From: Oscillatoriales cyanobacterium
Lineage (GTDB): Bacteria; Cyanobacteriota; Cyanobacteriia; Cyanobacteriales; Laspinemataceae
Direction: 5' to 3'
Assembly (NCBI GenBank): GCA_011390955.1
Contig: JAABRM010000040.1
Location: forward strand, 1-64,000
Length of the DNA stretch: 64,000 nucleotides
A program made the position numbers and the translations under genes. The notes below the pieces were generated by a model. The model did no database searches and had not been told where the DNA came from. It was given only the letters and a program-made list of their open reading frames with translations. Within the stretch, counting starts at the first letter, position 1. Each line of letters starts with the position of its first letter. This document shows positions 45,258-56,000 of this stretch, piece after piece.

Positions 45258-47513
45258 ATGTGGTCAACCTGGAAAAAGTTGATATGGCAATGGCGTGGGG
45301 TCTGGCTAACTGCCCCTAGTATGGCAGTCCTAGTCATTCTGGTGCGCTGGGGAGGGTTATTGCAAGCCTGGGAATGGGCAGTTTTCGATCAGTCCCTCCG
45401 GTTGCGCCCTGAAGAAACCCAGGATCGCCGAATTGCCATTGTGGGAATTGACGATCTCGATCTGCAAAAAATTGGTCAGGCGATCGTTCCTGATGGGGTT
45501 TATGCGGATTTGATCCGCAAACTCAAGGCCATGCAACCGAGAGCCATTGGTTTAGATATTTATCGGGATTTACCGATAGAACCCGGTCATCAAGAGTTGG
45601 TCGAAGTGTTTCAATCCACCCCAAATCTGGTCGCCATTCAGAAAGTGGTGGGGGATAGTCCCAGGGAACTGGTGGGTGGCCCCCCCGCTTTGGCGGGCAA
45701 CTTTTTTCAAGTTGGCGCAAATGATTTAATTGTTGATGCGGATAACAAGGTGCGCCGTAGTTTTCTTTATGTGCAACCGGATCCGGAGCAGACATATTTC
45801 AGTTTTGGGATGTTGTTGGCCGGTGCTTATTTAAGTGCTGACGGCATTGGCCCAGAAGAAGATCCAGACACAGGCACTTGGCGGTTTGGTCGGACTGAGT
45901 TTCCCCCTTTAGACCCCAATTATGGCGGCTATGTGCGGGCGGATATGGCGGGCTATCAGGTGTTGCTGAACTATCGCGGGGGCAGTCAGCATTTCGAGAC
46001 TGTACCCATGCGAGATATTTTGGACAACAAGGTGCCGCAAACTTGGGGGCGCGATCGCATCATTTTAATTGGTGCGGTCAGCGACAGTTCTAACGACCTA
46101 TTTTTTACTCCTTATAGTAGCGGTCTGCTGACCCTGCCCGAACGGATGGCTGGAGTAGAAATTCATGCCCATAAGATCGGCCAAATTTTAAGCAGCGTCC
46201 TCGACGATCGCCCCTTAATTAGAAGTTGGCCAGAATATTATGAATGGCTGTGGATATTATTTTGGAGTACCATTGGCGCGTCCTTCACTTGGGCTTGGCG
46301 ATCCACGGGTAGGGAAAAAACCTTTTCCTGGCAAAAATCTGTTGCCTTAATCATTGCGGCATTGGCCTTATTTGGCAGCACTTATGCAGCCATGTTACAA
46401 AGTTTGTGGTTGCCCTTGGTGCCTGCGGGTTTAGCTTTAGCCGGTTCCGCGATCGCCGTCACCGCTTATATTGCTCGCAGTGCCGCCGAAATTAGAAAAA
46501 CCTTTGGTCGTTATCTCACCTCGGAAGTGGTGTCTAATTTATTAGAAAACCCCGAAGGTTTAAAAATGGGGGGAGAACGGCGCAAAATTACTATTTTTAC
46601 TTCCGATTTAAGAGGTTTCACTGCCTTATCGGAAAGACTCTCTCCCGAAGAAGTGATTAAAATTCTTAACTTCTATCTCAGCAAGATGGCGGATGTGATT
46701 ACATCCTACCAAGGGACAATTGATGAGTTTATGGGCGATGGCATTTTGGTGCTGTTTGGGGCTCCGACCCCTAGACCCGACGACGCGGAACGAGCGATCG
46801 CCTGTGCGATCGCCATGCAATTAGCCATGAATGAAGTCAATCAAAAAATGAGAGAGTGGGGCTTGTCTAATCTAGAAATGGGCATCGGCATCAACACTGG
46901 GGAAGTCGTAGTGGGGAATATCGGTTCAGAAAAACGCACCAAATACGGGATCGTCGGCAGTCAAGTCAACTTAACTTATCGAATTGAATCCTACACCACT
47001 GGGGGACAGATTCTCATCGCTGAAAGTACCCTAAAAGATGTCGGTGAGCGCTTAATTAAAATCAACGGCAGAAAAGAAGTAACCCCCAAAGGAGTCAAAG
47101 AACCGATCGCTATTTATGATGTGGGTGGGATTCGGGGAAAATATAATTTATATCTGCAAAAAGACGAAGAAGTTTTCTTCCCCCTGGAAGCAGCACTCCC
47201 TTTGCAATACACAATTTTAGATGGCAAAAATGTTGGCGACACCAAATTTTCCGCCAGTTTAATTCAGCTTGCCGCTAAAGGGGCATTAGTGCAAATCCCC
47301 AAGGCATTATCAAATCAGCTTCCACCGCCCCCATTAAGCAATCTGAAGCTGAATTTAATCTCCCCGGATGCAGAGAAAGAAGTCAGTGAAGATTTTTATG
47401 CTAAAGTGTTGGAAAAACCCGCCGAATCCGGTTGTTTTTATATTCAGTTTACCTCCCAACCTCCAGCGGTTGAAGCTAAACTTTCCGTCCTATACAAATG
47501 TCTCACCCCATAA
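45258..47513 (+). CDS. CHASE2 sensor class III nucleotide cyclase, predicted guanylyl cyclase
   Basis: 751 residues from the ATG at 45258; a GTG start at 45213 would overlap the upstream gene by 20 bases. A signal-anchor helix, a CHASE2 sensor (about 30-320) and three membrane helices (about 330-415) precede the cyclase domain. Metal-binding Asp450 (TSDLRG) and Asp494 (FMGDG) are present. At the purine-selecting positions it has Glu490 (DEFMGDG) instead of Lys and Gly564 (KYGIVGSQVN) instead of Asp/Thr, the pattern described for the cyanobacterial guanylyl cyclase Cya2. The C-terminal 140 residues contain a PilZ-like stretch not firmly identified. It probably makes cGMP in response to an outside signal. 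Confidence 0.88.
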   Translation: MWSTWKKLIWQWRGVWLTAPSMAVLVILVRWGGLLQAWEWAVFDQSLRLRPEETQDRRIAIVGIDDLDLQKIGQAIVPDGVYADLIRKLKAMQPRAIGLDIYRDLPIEPGHQELVEVFQSTPNLVAIQKVVGDSPRELVGGPPALAGNFFQVGANDLIVDADNKVRRSFLYVQPDPEQTYFSFGMLLAGAYLSADGIGPEEDPDTGTWRFGRTEFPPLDPNYGGYVRADMAGYQVLLNYRGGSQHFETVPMRDILDNKVPQTWGRDRIILIGAVSDSSNDLFFTPYSSGLLTLPERMAGVEIHAHKIGQILSSVLDDRPLIRSWPEYYEWLWILFWSTIGASFTWAWRSTGREKTFSWQKSVALIIAALALFGSTYAAMLQSLWLPLVPAGLALAGSAIAVTAYIARSAAEIRKTFGRYLTSEVVSNLLENPEGLKMGGERRKITIFTSDLRGFTALSERLSPEEVIKILNFYLSKMADVITSYQGTIDEFMGDGILVLFGAPTPRPDDAERAIACAIAMQLAMNEVNQKMREWGLSNLEMGIGINTGEVVVGNIGSEKRTKYGIVGSQVNLTYRIESYTTGGQILIAESTLKDVGERLIKINGRKEVTPKGVKEPIAIYDVGGIRGKYNLYLQKDEEVFFPLEAALPLQYTILDGKNVGDTKFSASLIQLAAKGALVQIPKALSNQLPPPPLSNLKLNLISPDAEKEVSEDFYAKVLEKPAESGCFYIQFTSQPPAVEAKLSVLYKCLTP

Positions 47514-47658
47514 AGCCTCTGTAATCCAATAAAAACCGCTATATAATTTTGATCGGTGCTATATTAACCTGGGAATGCTGAAGTTTCATTCCCAGGTTAT
47601 GCTGGTTTTTTTCGCGGATAAAAAAATCTTATCGATTGGGCAATTAGAGGCAAAAAAC

Positions 47659-48441
47659 ATGACTAAATTACTTTTCCTAGGGTCGGGATCGGCTTTTACC
47701 GTTGGGGCGGATAATTATCAATCAAATATACTGTTGATCCATGAACAGGGCGATCGCCTTTTGATTGATTGTGGGTCAGATATTCGCTGGTCTCTCCACG
47801 CTGCCGGATTTTCTTATTTAGATATCACGGATATCTATGTCAGCCATTTACATTCCGATCATGTCGGGGGGCTGGAATATATGGCTTTTACCACCAAGTT
47901 CGATCCCCGGTGCGAAAAACCCAATTTGTACATCAGTAAAGATATCGCTGCCCCACTGTGGCAAAATACTTTATCCGGTGGGTTAACCTCGTTGCAAGGG
48001 GATATTAGTGATTTAGAGAGTTTTTTTCAAGTGCATAAAATTGCCAAAAATGGTCATTTTACTTGGCAAGAAATTCAATTTGAATTGGTGCAAACGATCC
48101 ATGTTGATACTGGCTATTATCTGATGCCCAGCTATGGCTTATTTTTTGAATTAAATGGCCGAAAAATATTCTTAACCACCGATACCCAATTACAGGTGGA
48201 AAAAATGCAGGATTATTACGATCGCGCCGATATTATTTTCCACGATTGCGAAACAGCAAAATTCCCCACTCCCGTTCATGCCCATTACAATGATTTGGTG
48301 AAGTTACCCGCCGCAATCAAACAGAAAATGTGGCTATATGGATATCAACCCGGCCCATTGCCCGACGCTACAGCAGCGGGATTTTTGGGGTTTGTCAAAC
48401 GGGGACAAACTTTTGAATTCTCCGATTTCACAGAATCTTGA
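47659..48441 (+). CDS. MBL-fold metallo-hydrolase
   Basis: 260 residues from the ATG at 47659; an upstream start at 47575 would add a poorly matching 28 residues. The zinc-binding motif VSHLHSDHVGG (near 65) and later ligands (TIHVDTG, TTDTQ, FHDCET, HAHYND) place it in the RNase Z/phosphodiesterase-like branch of the beta-lactamase fold. It lies about 145 bases after the cyclase gene on the same strand. A role as a cyclic-nucleotide phosphodiesterase is possible but rests only on fold and position. Confidence 0.88.
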   Translation: MTKLLFLGSGSAFTVGADNYQSNILLIHEQGDRLLIDCGSDIRWSLHAAGFSYLDITDIYVSHLHSDHVGGLEYMAFTTKFDPRCEKPNLYISKDIAAPLWQNTLSGGLTSLQGDISDLESFFQVHKIAKNGHFTWQEIQFELVQTIHVDTGYYLMPSYGLFFELNGRKIFLTTDTQLQVEKMQDYYDRADIIFHDCETAKFPTPVHAHYNDLVKLPAAIKQKMWLYGYQPGPLPDATAAGFLGFVKRGQTFEFSDFTES

Positions 48442-48821
48442 ACAGAGTCTTGAGTGGAGTTTGTCTGTAAAAACACTGAAATTTCAGGGTAAATTCACTC
48501 AGACGATCTAAGCAAAAATGCTCGCAAAATTACTGATGTCATGGTATGGCTTCTCAGAGTAAGCTAATAGATAGATTTCTGTGCCAGAGGGGGAAAATTC
48601 GCAAATTTCCGCAAATTTTTTCCCCATAACAGTCAGCCGCTTTTATCGTCAGTAAAAATACACAGCCGACCCTTAAATGATTTTGGGAATTAGACAGACA
48701 ATGGCACTCGCAGGCTACGGCAACCCAGGCAACAACCAAGGATGTTACATTCAAGGAAATTCTCCCAATCAGGTCAGGTTAAGGCAATATCGATCGGGAG
48801 TGTATTGTTGTCCTGGTGATT
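48442..48821. other. Intergenic region, nothing recognised
   Basis: No repeat, terminator or ORF worth reporting is seen between the MBL gene and the histidine kinase gene. Confidence 0.5.
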
Positions 48822-50945
48822 ATGGAAAAAAATTTGATCCGTATGTTTACTGACTCTGACACAGGTAGCTCTATTCCAACCTACGGGAAATCCCCCGATC
48901 GGCATTTTAGTTCTACGATAGCTCAAATCCTGCTGAATCATCCTCATGATTTGACTATGGTGTCGTCAATTGTTGAACTAATCAGAAATACCTTTAATGT
49001 AGACTGCTGCTTGATGGCGGTAAAGAGGAACTTTGAGGAACCGATCGCATCAAGGATTGACTGGTATGTCAGCACATCATCACAACTTCAAGAACGGTTT
49101 GGCTCAGAAGTAACATCTTTGCCGTCTGAACCTGATTTGCAACCGTTGTGGGATGCAATCGTGGCAGATCCCGATCGCGTTTTAATTTCTCAAGCTCGGG
49201 CAGTGTTTTCGGGGTTGGAGGGATCCAACTGGCTATCGCAGCTTGAAGGATCGTCGATCGCGATCGCGACACCACCCAATGGACTCCCCCTTGGCGGGTT
49301 GGTACTGATCTCCATGCAACCATTATTATGGACGGAAACAAAGATGCAACAGCTTAACGAAGTGTCAAACCAAGTGGCGATCGCCATTGCCAATTTGGAT
49401 CAACAGCGGACAATTAATTCTTATCAACAAAAAGTAACATCAATTCGTCAGCAACAAAACTTAATCCATCAGATGACCATGGCGATTCACCACTGGAGTG
49501 ACTTAGATCAAATTCTCCTGATGGCGATTGATAAACTGGTGGAATCGTTAGCCGTTGAAAAAGGTTTAATTTTACTCCTGAAATATCAAGATCCTTTATA
49601 TAAAAGTCGCTCCCTAAGTCAAGGTGATAAACAGAAAGGACGCAGCAAAAGAGTCCCCAGAGCAAAAGTGGTGGTGGCTTGTCAAAATGGTTTAGCTGTT
49701 GCCCCTGAAAGTCTGAAGGATAAAAATGAGCTATCTTTGCCGTCTTCTTCTTTGGTGAATGAATCTTTTTGGTTATCGGATTGTCCTTGGTGTGAAGCAA
49801 CTTTTCTGAATGCCCCAGAACCGACCGATCTGCCAAAAGTTATGCCCTTGCCCAGGGAGGATGCCGAAAATTCCCAGACGGTGATGACCAAAATTTTTGA
49901 AATAGATCGGATGCGATCGGGGATTAATGTGCCGATTATCGCCCTAAGTAGTGGAGGCAGCGGCAATACGATTTTAGGGTTTTTAGTATTACAAGATTCG
50001 GGCGATCGCGACTGGGGAGCGGAAGAGTTAAAAATTTTAGAATTAGTCGGCACTCAGCTAGGCAATGCAATTTTACAAAATCAAACTTTGCACCAAGTTC
50101 AAGCCTTAGTAGAAGACCGCAATGCTCAACTAAAGCGATCGATGGAAGTGCAGGCAAAACTTTACGAACTTACCCGCCAGCAACTTGACCAACTGCGACG
50201 GTTAAATGAGGTCAAAGATGAATTTCTGGATACCCTCAACCATGAGTTAAAAACCCCCCTGGCGACCATGCGAATGGCGATCGAAAATTTACGCCGTCCC
50301 GGAATTTCCCCCGAACGCCAAGCCATGTATTTAGACATGATGCAAGCGCAATTAAACCGAGAAACCAAGTTAGTCAATGACTTGCTGAAGTTGCGGGAAT
50401 TAGAGTTTCGTCATTCTGGCATTCAACTAGAAATGCTCGATTTGCGAAAATTTTTGGCCAGTTTAGTCGATAATTTTCAGCAAACCTGGTCGGACAAGGA
50501 ATTAACCCTGTCTTTACGGTTGGGAAGAAAATCCCTGAAAATTCAAACGGATCCCAAAAATCTCGAACACGCGATCGTGGAACTGCTGACCAATGCGGGT
50601 AAATATTCCGACCCAGCCACCACCGTTGATTTACAAGTATTGCCGCAGCCGGAAACTAGCTCGATCGCCATCAAACTCACCAATATTGGTGCCGGGATCT
50701 TTCCAGAGGATCTGCCCCATATTTTCGACAAGTTTCGTCGCGGTCAAGGGATGACTCAAAAAGCGGTAGCAGGCACTGGACTAGGTTTAGCCTTGGTCAA
50801 GTCATTGATTTCTCAACTAAATGGCACCATCACCGTCACCAGCGTGCCGTTACAGCCCCCAGAAAATGGCGATGATGATTCGGTGCCCTGGGAAACTTGC
50901 TTTACCGTCACCTTGCCCCTGCAACTTCAAATCCCGGAAGTCTAA
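48822..50945 (+). CDS. GAF-domain sensor histidine kinase
   Basis: A soluble kinase of about 707 residues. Two GAF-type sensor regions (about 45-200 and 220-420) lack an obvious bilin-binding cysteine. A coiled coil leads to the HisKA domain with His476 (LDTLNHELKTPLATMR), then the ATPase with N box ELLTNAGKYS, a GAGIFPEDL G1 region and GTGLGLALVKSLI. It should phosphorylate an unknown response regulator; none is adjacent. A tandem TTTTGGCAAC repeat follows the stop. Confidence 0.92.
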   Translation: MEKNLIRMFTDSDTGSSIPTYGKSPDRHFSSTIAQILLNHPHDLTMVSSIVELIRNTFNVDCCLMAVKRNFEEPIASRIDWYVSTSSQLQERFGSEVTSLPSEPDLQPLWDAIVADPDRVLISQARAVFSGLEGSNWLSQLEGSSIAIATPPNGLPLGGLVLISMQPLLWTETKMQQLNEVSNQVAIAIANLDQQRTINSYQQKVTSIRQQQNLIHQMTMAIHHWSDLDQILLMAIDKLVESLAVEKGLILLLKYQDPLYKSRSLSQGDKQKGRSKRVPRAKVVVACQNGLAVAPESLKDKNELSLPSSSLVNESFWLSDCPWCEATFLNAPEPTDLPKVMPLPREDAENSQTVMTKIFEIDRMRSGINVPIIALSSGGSGNTILGFLVLQDSGDRDWGAEELKILELVGTQLGNAILQNQTLHQVQALVEDRNAQLKRSMEVQAKLYELTRQQLDQLRRLNEVKDEFLDTLNHELKTPLATMRMAIENLRRPGISPERQAMYLDMMQAQLNRETKLVNDLLKLRELEFRHSGIQLEMLDLRKFLASLVDNFQQTWSDKELTLSLRLGRKSLKIQTDPKNLEHAIVELLTNAGKYSDPATTVDLQVLPQPETSSIAIKLTNIGAGIFPEDLPHIFDKFRRGQGMTQKAVAGTGLGLALVKSLISQLNGTITVTSVPLQPPENGDDDSVPWETCFTVTLPLQLQIPEV

Positions 50946-50949
50946 CGGT

Positions 50950-51035
50950 TGGGGAATTTTGGGAACTTTTGGGAACTTTTGGCAACTTTTGGCAACTTTT
51001 GGCAACTTTTGGGGATTTTTGGCAATGGTTGGCAT
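50950..51035. repeat. Tandem AACTTTTGGG/AACTTTTGGC repeat
   Basis: About seven near-identical 10- to 11-base units follow the kinase stop codon. They are low-complexity DNA; no structure is implied. Confidence 0.85.
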
Positions 51036-51144
51036 GGGTTGACTGGACTATGACCCAACCGGATCGATTTTAGCGAGTCAGACTGCCCCTGACTCGCTTT
51101 TGGTTGCCTGACTATGGCACACTACTGAATGTAATCCTGGTGCT

Positions 51145-52845
51145 GTGATTTCCCAAGCCCAAACAATGCTCACAAATTCTGCTTCAAAAACTTTCCGCTG
51201 GCAAAAAACTCAATATTCTCCCTTAGCTCGGCAACGAGAAGTCTTCAGCGCTGCCGGATATTTTCTCTTTTGTTTGTGGTTGGATCAAAAGCTGGGCAGA
51301 AACTCGCCGCAACTCAGGAAAAGTCGCGCTCAGTGGTTGGTGCAGAAGCTTCTAGACTTAGGCCCAACATTTATTAAAATTGGTCAAGCTTTGTCTACTC
51401 GCGCCGATATCTTGCCCTTGGAATATGTGCGAGCCCTGAGTTCGCTGCAAGATCAAGTCCCGGAATTTAGTGCCAGTGATGCGATCGCGCTGATTGAATC
51501 AGAACTCGGCAGTTCCATTTATGCCCTATATCGAGATTTCAAAGACCGTCCGATCGCCGCTGCCAGTTTAGGACAGGTTCACCTCGCCCAACTCCACACC
51601 GGACAAGATGTGGTGGTCAAAGTCCAGCGTCCGGGATTACAAGAGCTCTTTCAATTAGATTTTCAAGCCTTGGGCAAACTATTACGATTTTGTCGCCGCT
51701 GGTTGCCTTGGACAAAACCCTATAACTTAGAAGCCATTTATGACGAATTTTTTAACATTTTGTATCTAGAAATTGACTATGTACAAGAAGCAAAAAATGC
51801 GGAAAAATTCGCCAGTAACTTTAAAGAATATCCAGAAATTATTGTCCCGAAAATTTATTGGGAAAGAACCACTACAAAAATCTTAACCATTGAATATCTA
51901 CCGGGAATTAAAATTGATGACCGGGAAACTATTGAAAAATTTGGCTTAAGTCCGCAAAAAATTAATCAAATTGGTATTTGTTGTTATTTAAAACAAATAT
52001 TAATTGATGGCTTCTTTCAAGCGGACCCTCATCCGGGCAATATGGCCTTAACCCCGGAAGGACAAATTATATTTTATGATTTCGGCATGATGTCAGAAGT
52101 CAACTCTTTAAATAAAGAAGAGATGATCAGAACATTTTTTGCCGTCCTCAGAAAAGATACGGATGAGGTGATTACCACCCTGATTAATATGGGACTGATT
52201 TCGCGGGTTTCCGATATGAGGCCGGTACGCCGCATGATTACTTTCTTGTTAGATAAGTTTACGGAAAAACCCATTGATTTTCAGGCATTTGGCGAGATCA
52301 AAGGTGAGCTTTATGCGATGTTTGAACAGCAGCCATTTCGCCTGCCAGCCCAGATGACTTTTATTCTCAAAGCCTTAACCACCCTGGATGGGTTGGCACG
52401 GTCTTTAGATCCACAATATAATTTAGTGGCAGCGGCTCAACCGTTCGTGAAAAGCATTACCGCATCCCAGGGACGCGGTAGTCTGATTCAAGCATTGGCC
52501 AAGCAAACTCGTAGTTTTATTCAGGATAAATTGCAGCAACCCAGTGCCTCGGAACGGGCGATCCGCCATTTGGAAGAACGGATCGCTCAAGGGGAACTGG
52601 AGTTACAAGTTCGGTCGATGGACAGCGATCGCGTCCTGAGACGAATTAGCCTGGGCATCAAAACCCTGATTTATGCTTGTTTAACCGGATTTACCTTCTT
52701 AGGGGGTGCTGTATTTGTCAGCGGCAATCTCCCATCCTGGGCGATTTTTGCCTTTACACTTTGCGGTCTATCCCTATTGTTCCTGTTGCGCTCTTTAAGC
52801 ACTTTAGCCTTCCGGGAAAAAATCGATCAAATGATCGAAAAATAG
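51145..52845 (+). CDS. ABC1/UbiB-family atypical kinase
   Basis: A 566-residue protein. The KxGQ motif (FIKIGQALSTRADILP, near 75), an A-rich loop (AAASLGQVHLAQL), VKVQRPG, ADPHPGNM and the metal-site YDFGMM mark the UbiB fold. Two membrane helices close the protein (about 510-560). Members act in quinone synthesis or in lipid homeostasis of plastids and cyanobacteria; several paralogs are usual, so the exact role is open. The GTG start at 51145 could also be the ATG at 51166. A long perfect hairpin follows. Confidence 0.92.
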   Translation: MISQAQTMLTNSASKTFRWQKTQYSPLARQREVFSAAGYFLFCLWLDQKLGRNSPQLRKSRAQWLVQKLLDLGPTFIKIGQALSTRADILPLEYVRALSSLQDQVPEFSASDAIALIESELGSSIYALYRDFKDRPIAAASLGQVHLAQLHTGQDVVVKVQRPGLQELFQLDFQALGKLLRFCRRWLPWTKPYNLEAIYDEFFNILYLEIDYVQEAKNAEKFASNFKEYPEIIVPKIYWERTTTKILTIEYLPGIKIDDRETIEKFGLSPQKINQIGICCYLKQILIDGFFQADPHPGNMALTPEGQIIFYDFGMMSEVNSLNKEEMIRTFFAVLRKDTDEVITTLINMGLISRVSDMRPVRRMITFLLDKFTEKPIDFQAFGEIKGELYAMFEQQPFRLPAQMTFILKALTTLDGLARSLDPQYNLVAAAQPFVKSITASQGRGSLIQALAKQTRSFIQDKLQQPSASERAIRHLEERIAQGELELQVRSMDSDRVLRRISLGIKTLIYACLTGFTFLGGAVFVSGNLPSWAIFAFTLCGLSLLFLLRSLSTLAFREKIDQMIEK

Positions 52846-52857
52846 CTAAATTTACTC

Positions 52858-52898
52858 AGTCCGATATTCAAGGGCGATCTTCCCTTGAATATCGGACT
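52858..52898. terminator. 17-bp perfect hairpin after the UbiB gene
   Basis: AGTCCGATATTCAAGGG and its exact complement are separated by CGATCTT, 13 bases past the stop. No T-run follows, so it may protect the RNA end rather than terminate alone. Confidence 0.7.
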
Positions 52899-53079
52899 CT
52901 GATGGTATGCGGGCATAAGTCCGGCGGAGTAGCGGCGGGAAAAAACTAATTCTGGTTCACGAAAAAATGTTAAACTTTGTAAATATCTCCGGTTACGATT
53001 TAGGGTGCGTCTAATAAATTCCTATCACTGTTTTGCTTTCAGCCTCGCCACTGCCGCAACCATTTTATGGATCTAACCC

Positions 53080-56000
53080 TTGAATCACCAGAACCCACTC
53101 ATGCAAAATCTTCCCGGTTATCAAATTCTTGAGCAAATTCACGACAGCCACAAGTCTCGCGTGTATAAAGGACTCCGCGTTAAAGACAATCAACCTGTCA
53201 TCCTGAAGTTACTCAAACAAGATTATCCCACCCCGAAGGATCTCAGTAGATATCAACAAGAATATGAGATCCTGCATTCTTTAAATATCGAAAGTGTCGT
53301 TCAAGCCTACGCCCTCGAATCCTATCAAAATACTTTAGCGATCGTTTTGGAGGACTTTGGCGGCATTTCTTTGAGTGATTACTTGCAAACTCAGCATTTT
53401 ACCGTAGAAAAATTTTTACCTTTAGGGATAAAAATTAGTGAAGCGATCGGCCAAATTCATGCCGCCCAGATTATTCATAAGGATATTAATCCCTCAAATA
53501 TTGTTTGGAATCCAGATACAAATGAAATAAAAATTATTGACTTTGGTATTTCTAGTCGCATTGTCATCTCTACCAATGGCAGTAAACCGACTACCACTTT
53601 AGAGGGGACGATGATTTATATGTCTCCAGAGCAAACCGGACGCATGAATCGAACCGTTGATTATCGCACGGATTTTTATTCTTTGGGCATGACTTTTTAT
53701 GAAATGCTGACCGGAAAATTGCCCTTCCCTGTCACCGACCTCACGGATCATATAGAGTTGGTTCATTGTCATATTGCTAAAGAACCCGTAGCGCCAAATA
53801 AAATCAATCCAGATATTCCGAAAGCATTGTCAGATATTATCCTCAAGTTATTGGCGAAAACTGCTGAAGCAAGATATCAAAGTGCTTGGGGTCTGCGAGA
53901 GGATTTAGCCCGGTGTTTCAGGGAATTAGAACGCCACGGGGCGATCGCTGAGTTTCCGTTGGGAACCCAGGATATTTCTGAACAGTTTCATCTGCCGGAA
54001 ACCATCTATGGTAGAGAGTTAGAAATTCACACCCTGTTGGCCGCTTTTGAACGAGTTATTCAGGGGGAAAAATCCCTAGTGATTCTGTCCGGGGAAACCG
54101 GAATTGGTAAGTCATCATTGGTGCAAGAAGTTTATCAACCGATGCTCCAAAGTCAAGGTTATTTACTCAGTGGAAAATTTGCCCCAGATCGGGGGGATCC
54201 TTATACAGCGATCGCTCAAGCTTTTTCTGGCTTAATCCGACAACTCCTCACGGAAAGTGAAGCCCAACTCAATCATTGGCGAACTAAACTCCGGGAAGTT
54301 TTGGGGGAGCAACTGCCAATTACGATCGCGATCGTCCCCGAATTAAAACTGATGTTGAATCAGTCCTCTGATGTCAGTGCAGTTGAACCGGAAAACCCTA
54401 CGGAGTCCAACGAATTTGAGCCGGAAAATCCTCAAAATCTATCGGACGATCGGATCGATCGCGCCTTTTTATCTTTTCTGCGCGTATTTTGCCATCCAGA
54501 CCATCCGATTGTGATTTTCCTCGACGAGATCCATTGGGCAAACCCAGCCATCCTCAAGTTACTGGAGTTAATCATGGTCGATCCGGCGATCGATCGCCTG
54601 TTGCTCATCTTGGCTTATCGCCAGTATGAGACAGTGGAAACCAGTGAAATGCCGATCCCTGGCTTCACTAGATATCTAGAGATCCTTCAGCAAGCAGAGA
54701 TTAAAGTTGAGCAAATTAGGCTCAGTCCCTTGACTTATGAACAGATTACCAACTTAATCGCCCAAACCTTACAGCAACATGATGAGGCGGTCAAGTCTTT
54801 GGCCGGAATTATCTTCTGGAAAACTGCGGGAATTCCTTGTTTAGTTCGGCAATTTCTCACAACCCTTTATGAAGAAAAGCTACTGACTTTTGAATTTAAT
54901 CGCCCTGAAGGTGAAAGTTTACAAAAGCCTCGCTGGACGTGGGACATTGAACAAGTAAAAAACGTAGAAATTCCCAGCGATCTCTCGGAATTGCCGGTGG
55001 AGCAATTGAGGAAATTGCCAGCGGCCACTCAACAAGTTTTACATTTAGCCGCTTGTCTGGGAAATCATTTTGATTTACAGACTTTATCGGTGATTTATGA
55101 ACAATCAATTAGAGAAACTTTTGAGAGTCTGTGGCCAGCAATTCAAGAGGGTTTTGTTTTGCCTCAATCAGAAATGGAAACTATCGAAGTAGAAGCCAAC
55201 GAACCTTTTTTATTGTTTGAAAATTTTAAATTTTCGGTTCATCGCATCCAACAATCTGCTTTTGAAATGATTTCAGATCCCCAAGTCCAAAAGCAACTTA
55301 ATTTAAAAATTGGTAATTTTTTCAAATCACAAAATCCGCTGAACTCCAACATGCAGCTATTCAAAACTGTCGATAATTTAAATAAAGCCCAGGATTTAAT
55401 TGTTGATGAATCCGCCCGCATTGAATTGGCGGAATTAAATTTAAACGCAGCGCAATATACCCAAGAACAGCAAAATTATGATTTAGCTAAAGAGTATTTA
55501 ACTAATGCTAGAAATTTATTGAATCCCGATACTTGCTGGGAAACTCACTATGATTTGGCGATCGCTCTCTATAAAATGTTAGCGGATATCGAGTTGGCCA
55601 CTGACCAATTCGATCGAGCAGAAGATTATCTATATTTGCTGATTTCTAAATTAAATTCTCCTCTGGAAAAATCAGAAATCGCTTACCAGATCGTCGAACA
55701 TTACTTGCAAGTTTATAAAAATAAACAAGCGATCCTCTTGGGACGAAAAGCTTTAAAATGGTTGGGGGTGGAAATCCCTAACTCGGAGGCGGATATCGCT
55801 CAAAAAATCCAAAAAGAAGTGCAGCGGTTAAATAAGTATTTATCCAATTGCTCAATTCAAAATTTGCTCGATCAAGAACCCCCGATGAATTTGGCGAAAC
55901 ATCAGCTAATTAAATTATTAACTAGCTTATCATTGGCCGCGAAAGAAATTAGTCAAAACTTATGTGATTTGCTGATCGTTAAAGCCGTTAATTTGAGCGT

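Noticed and set aside
51145-52845. Direct assignment to ubiquinone (plastoquinone) synthesis
   Set aside because: Cyanobacteria carry several UbiB-like paralogs with different roles; sequence alone does not decide.
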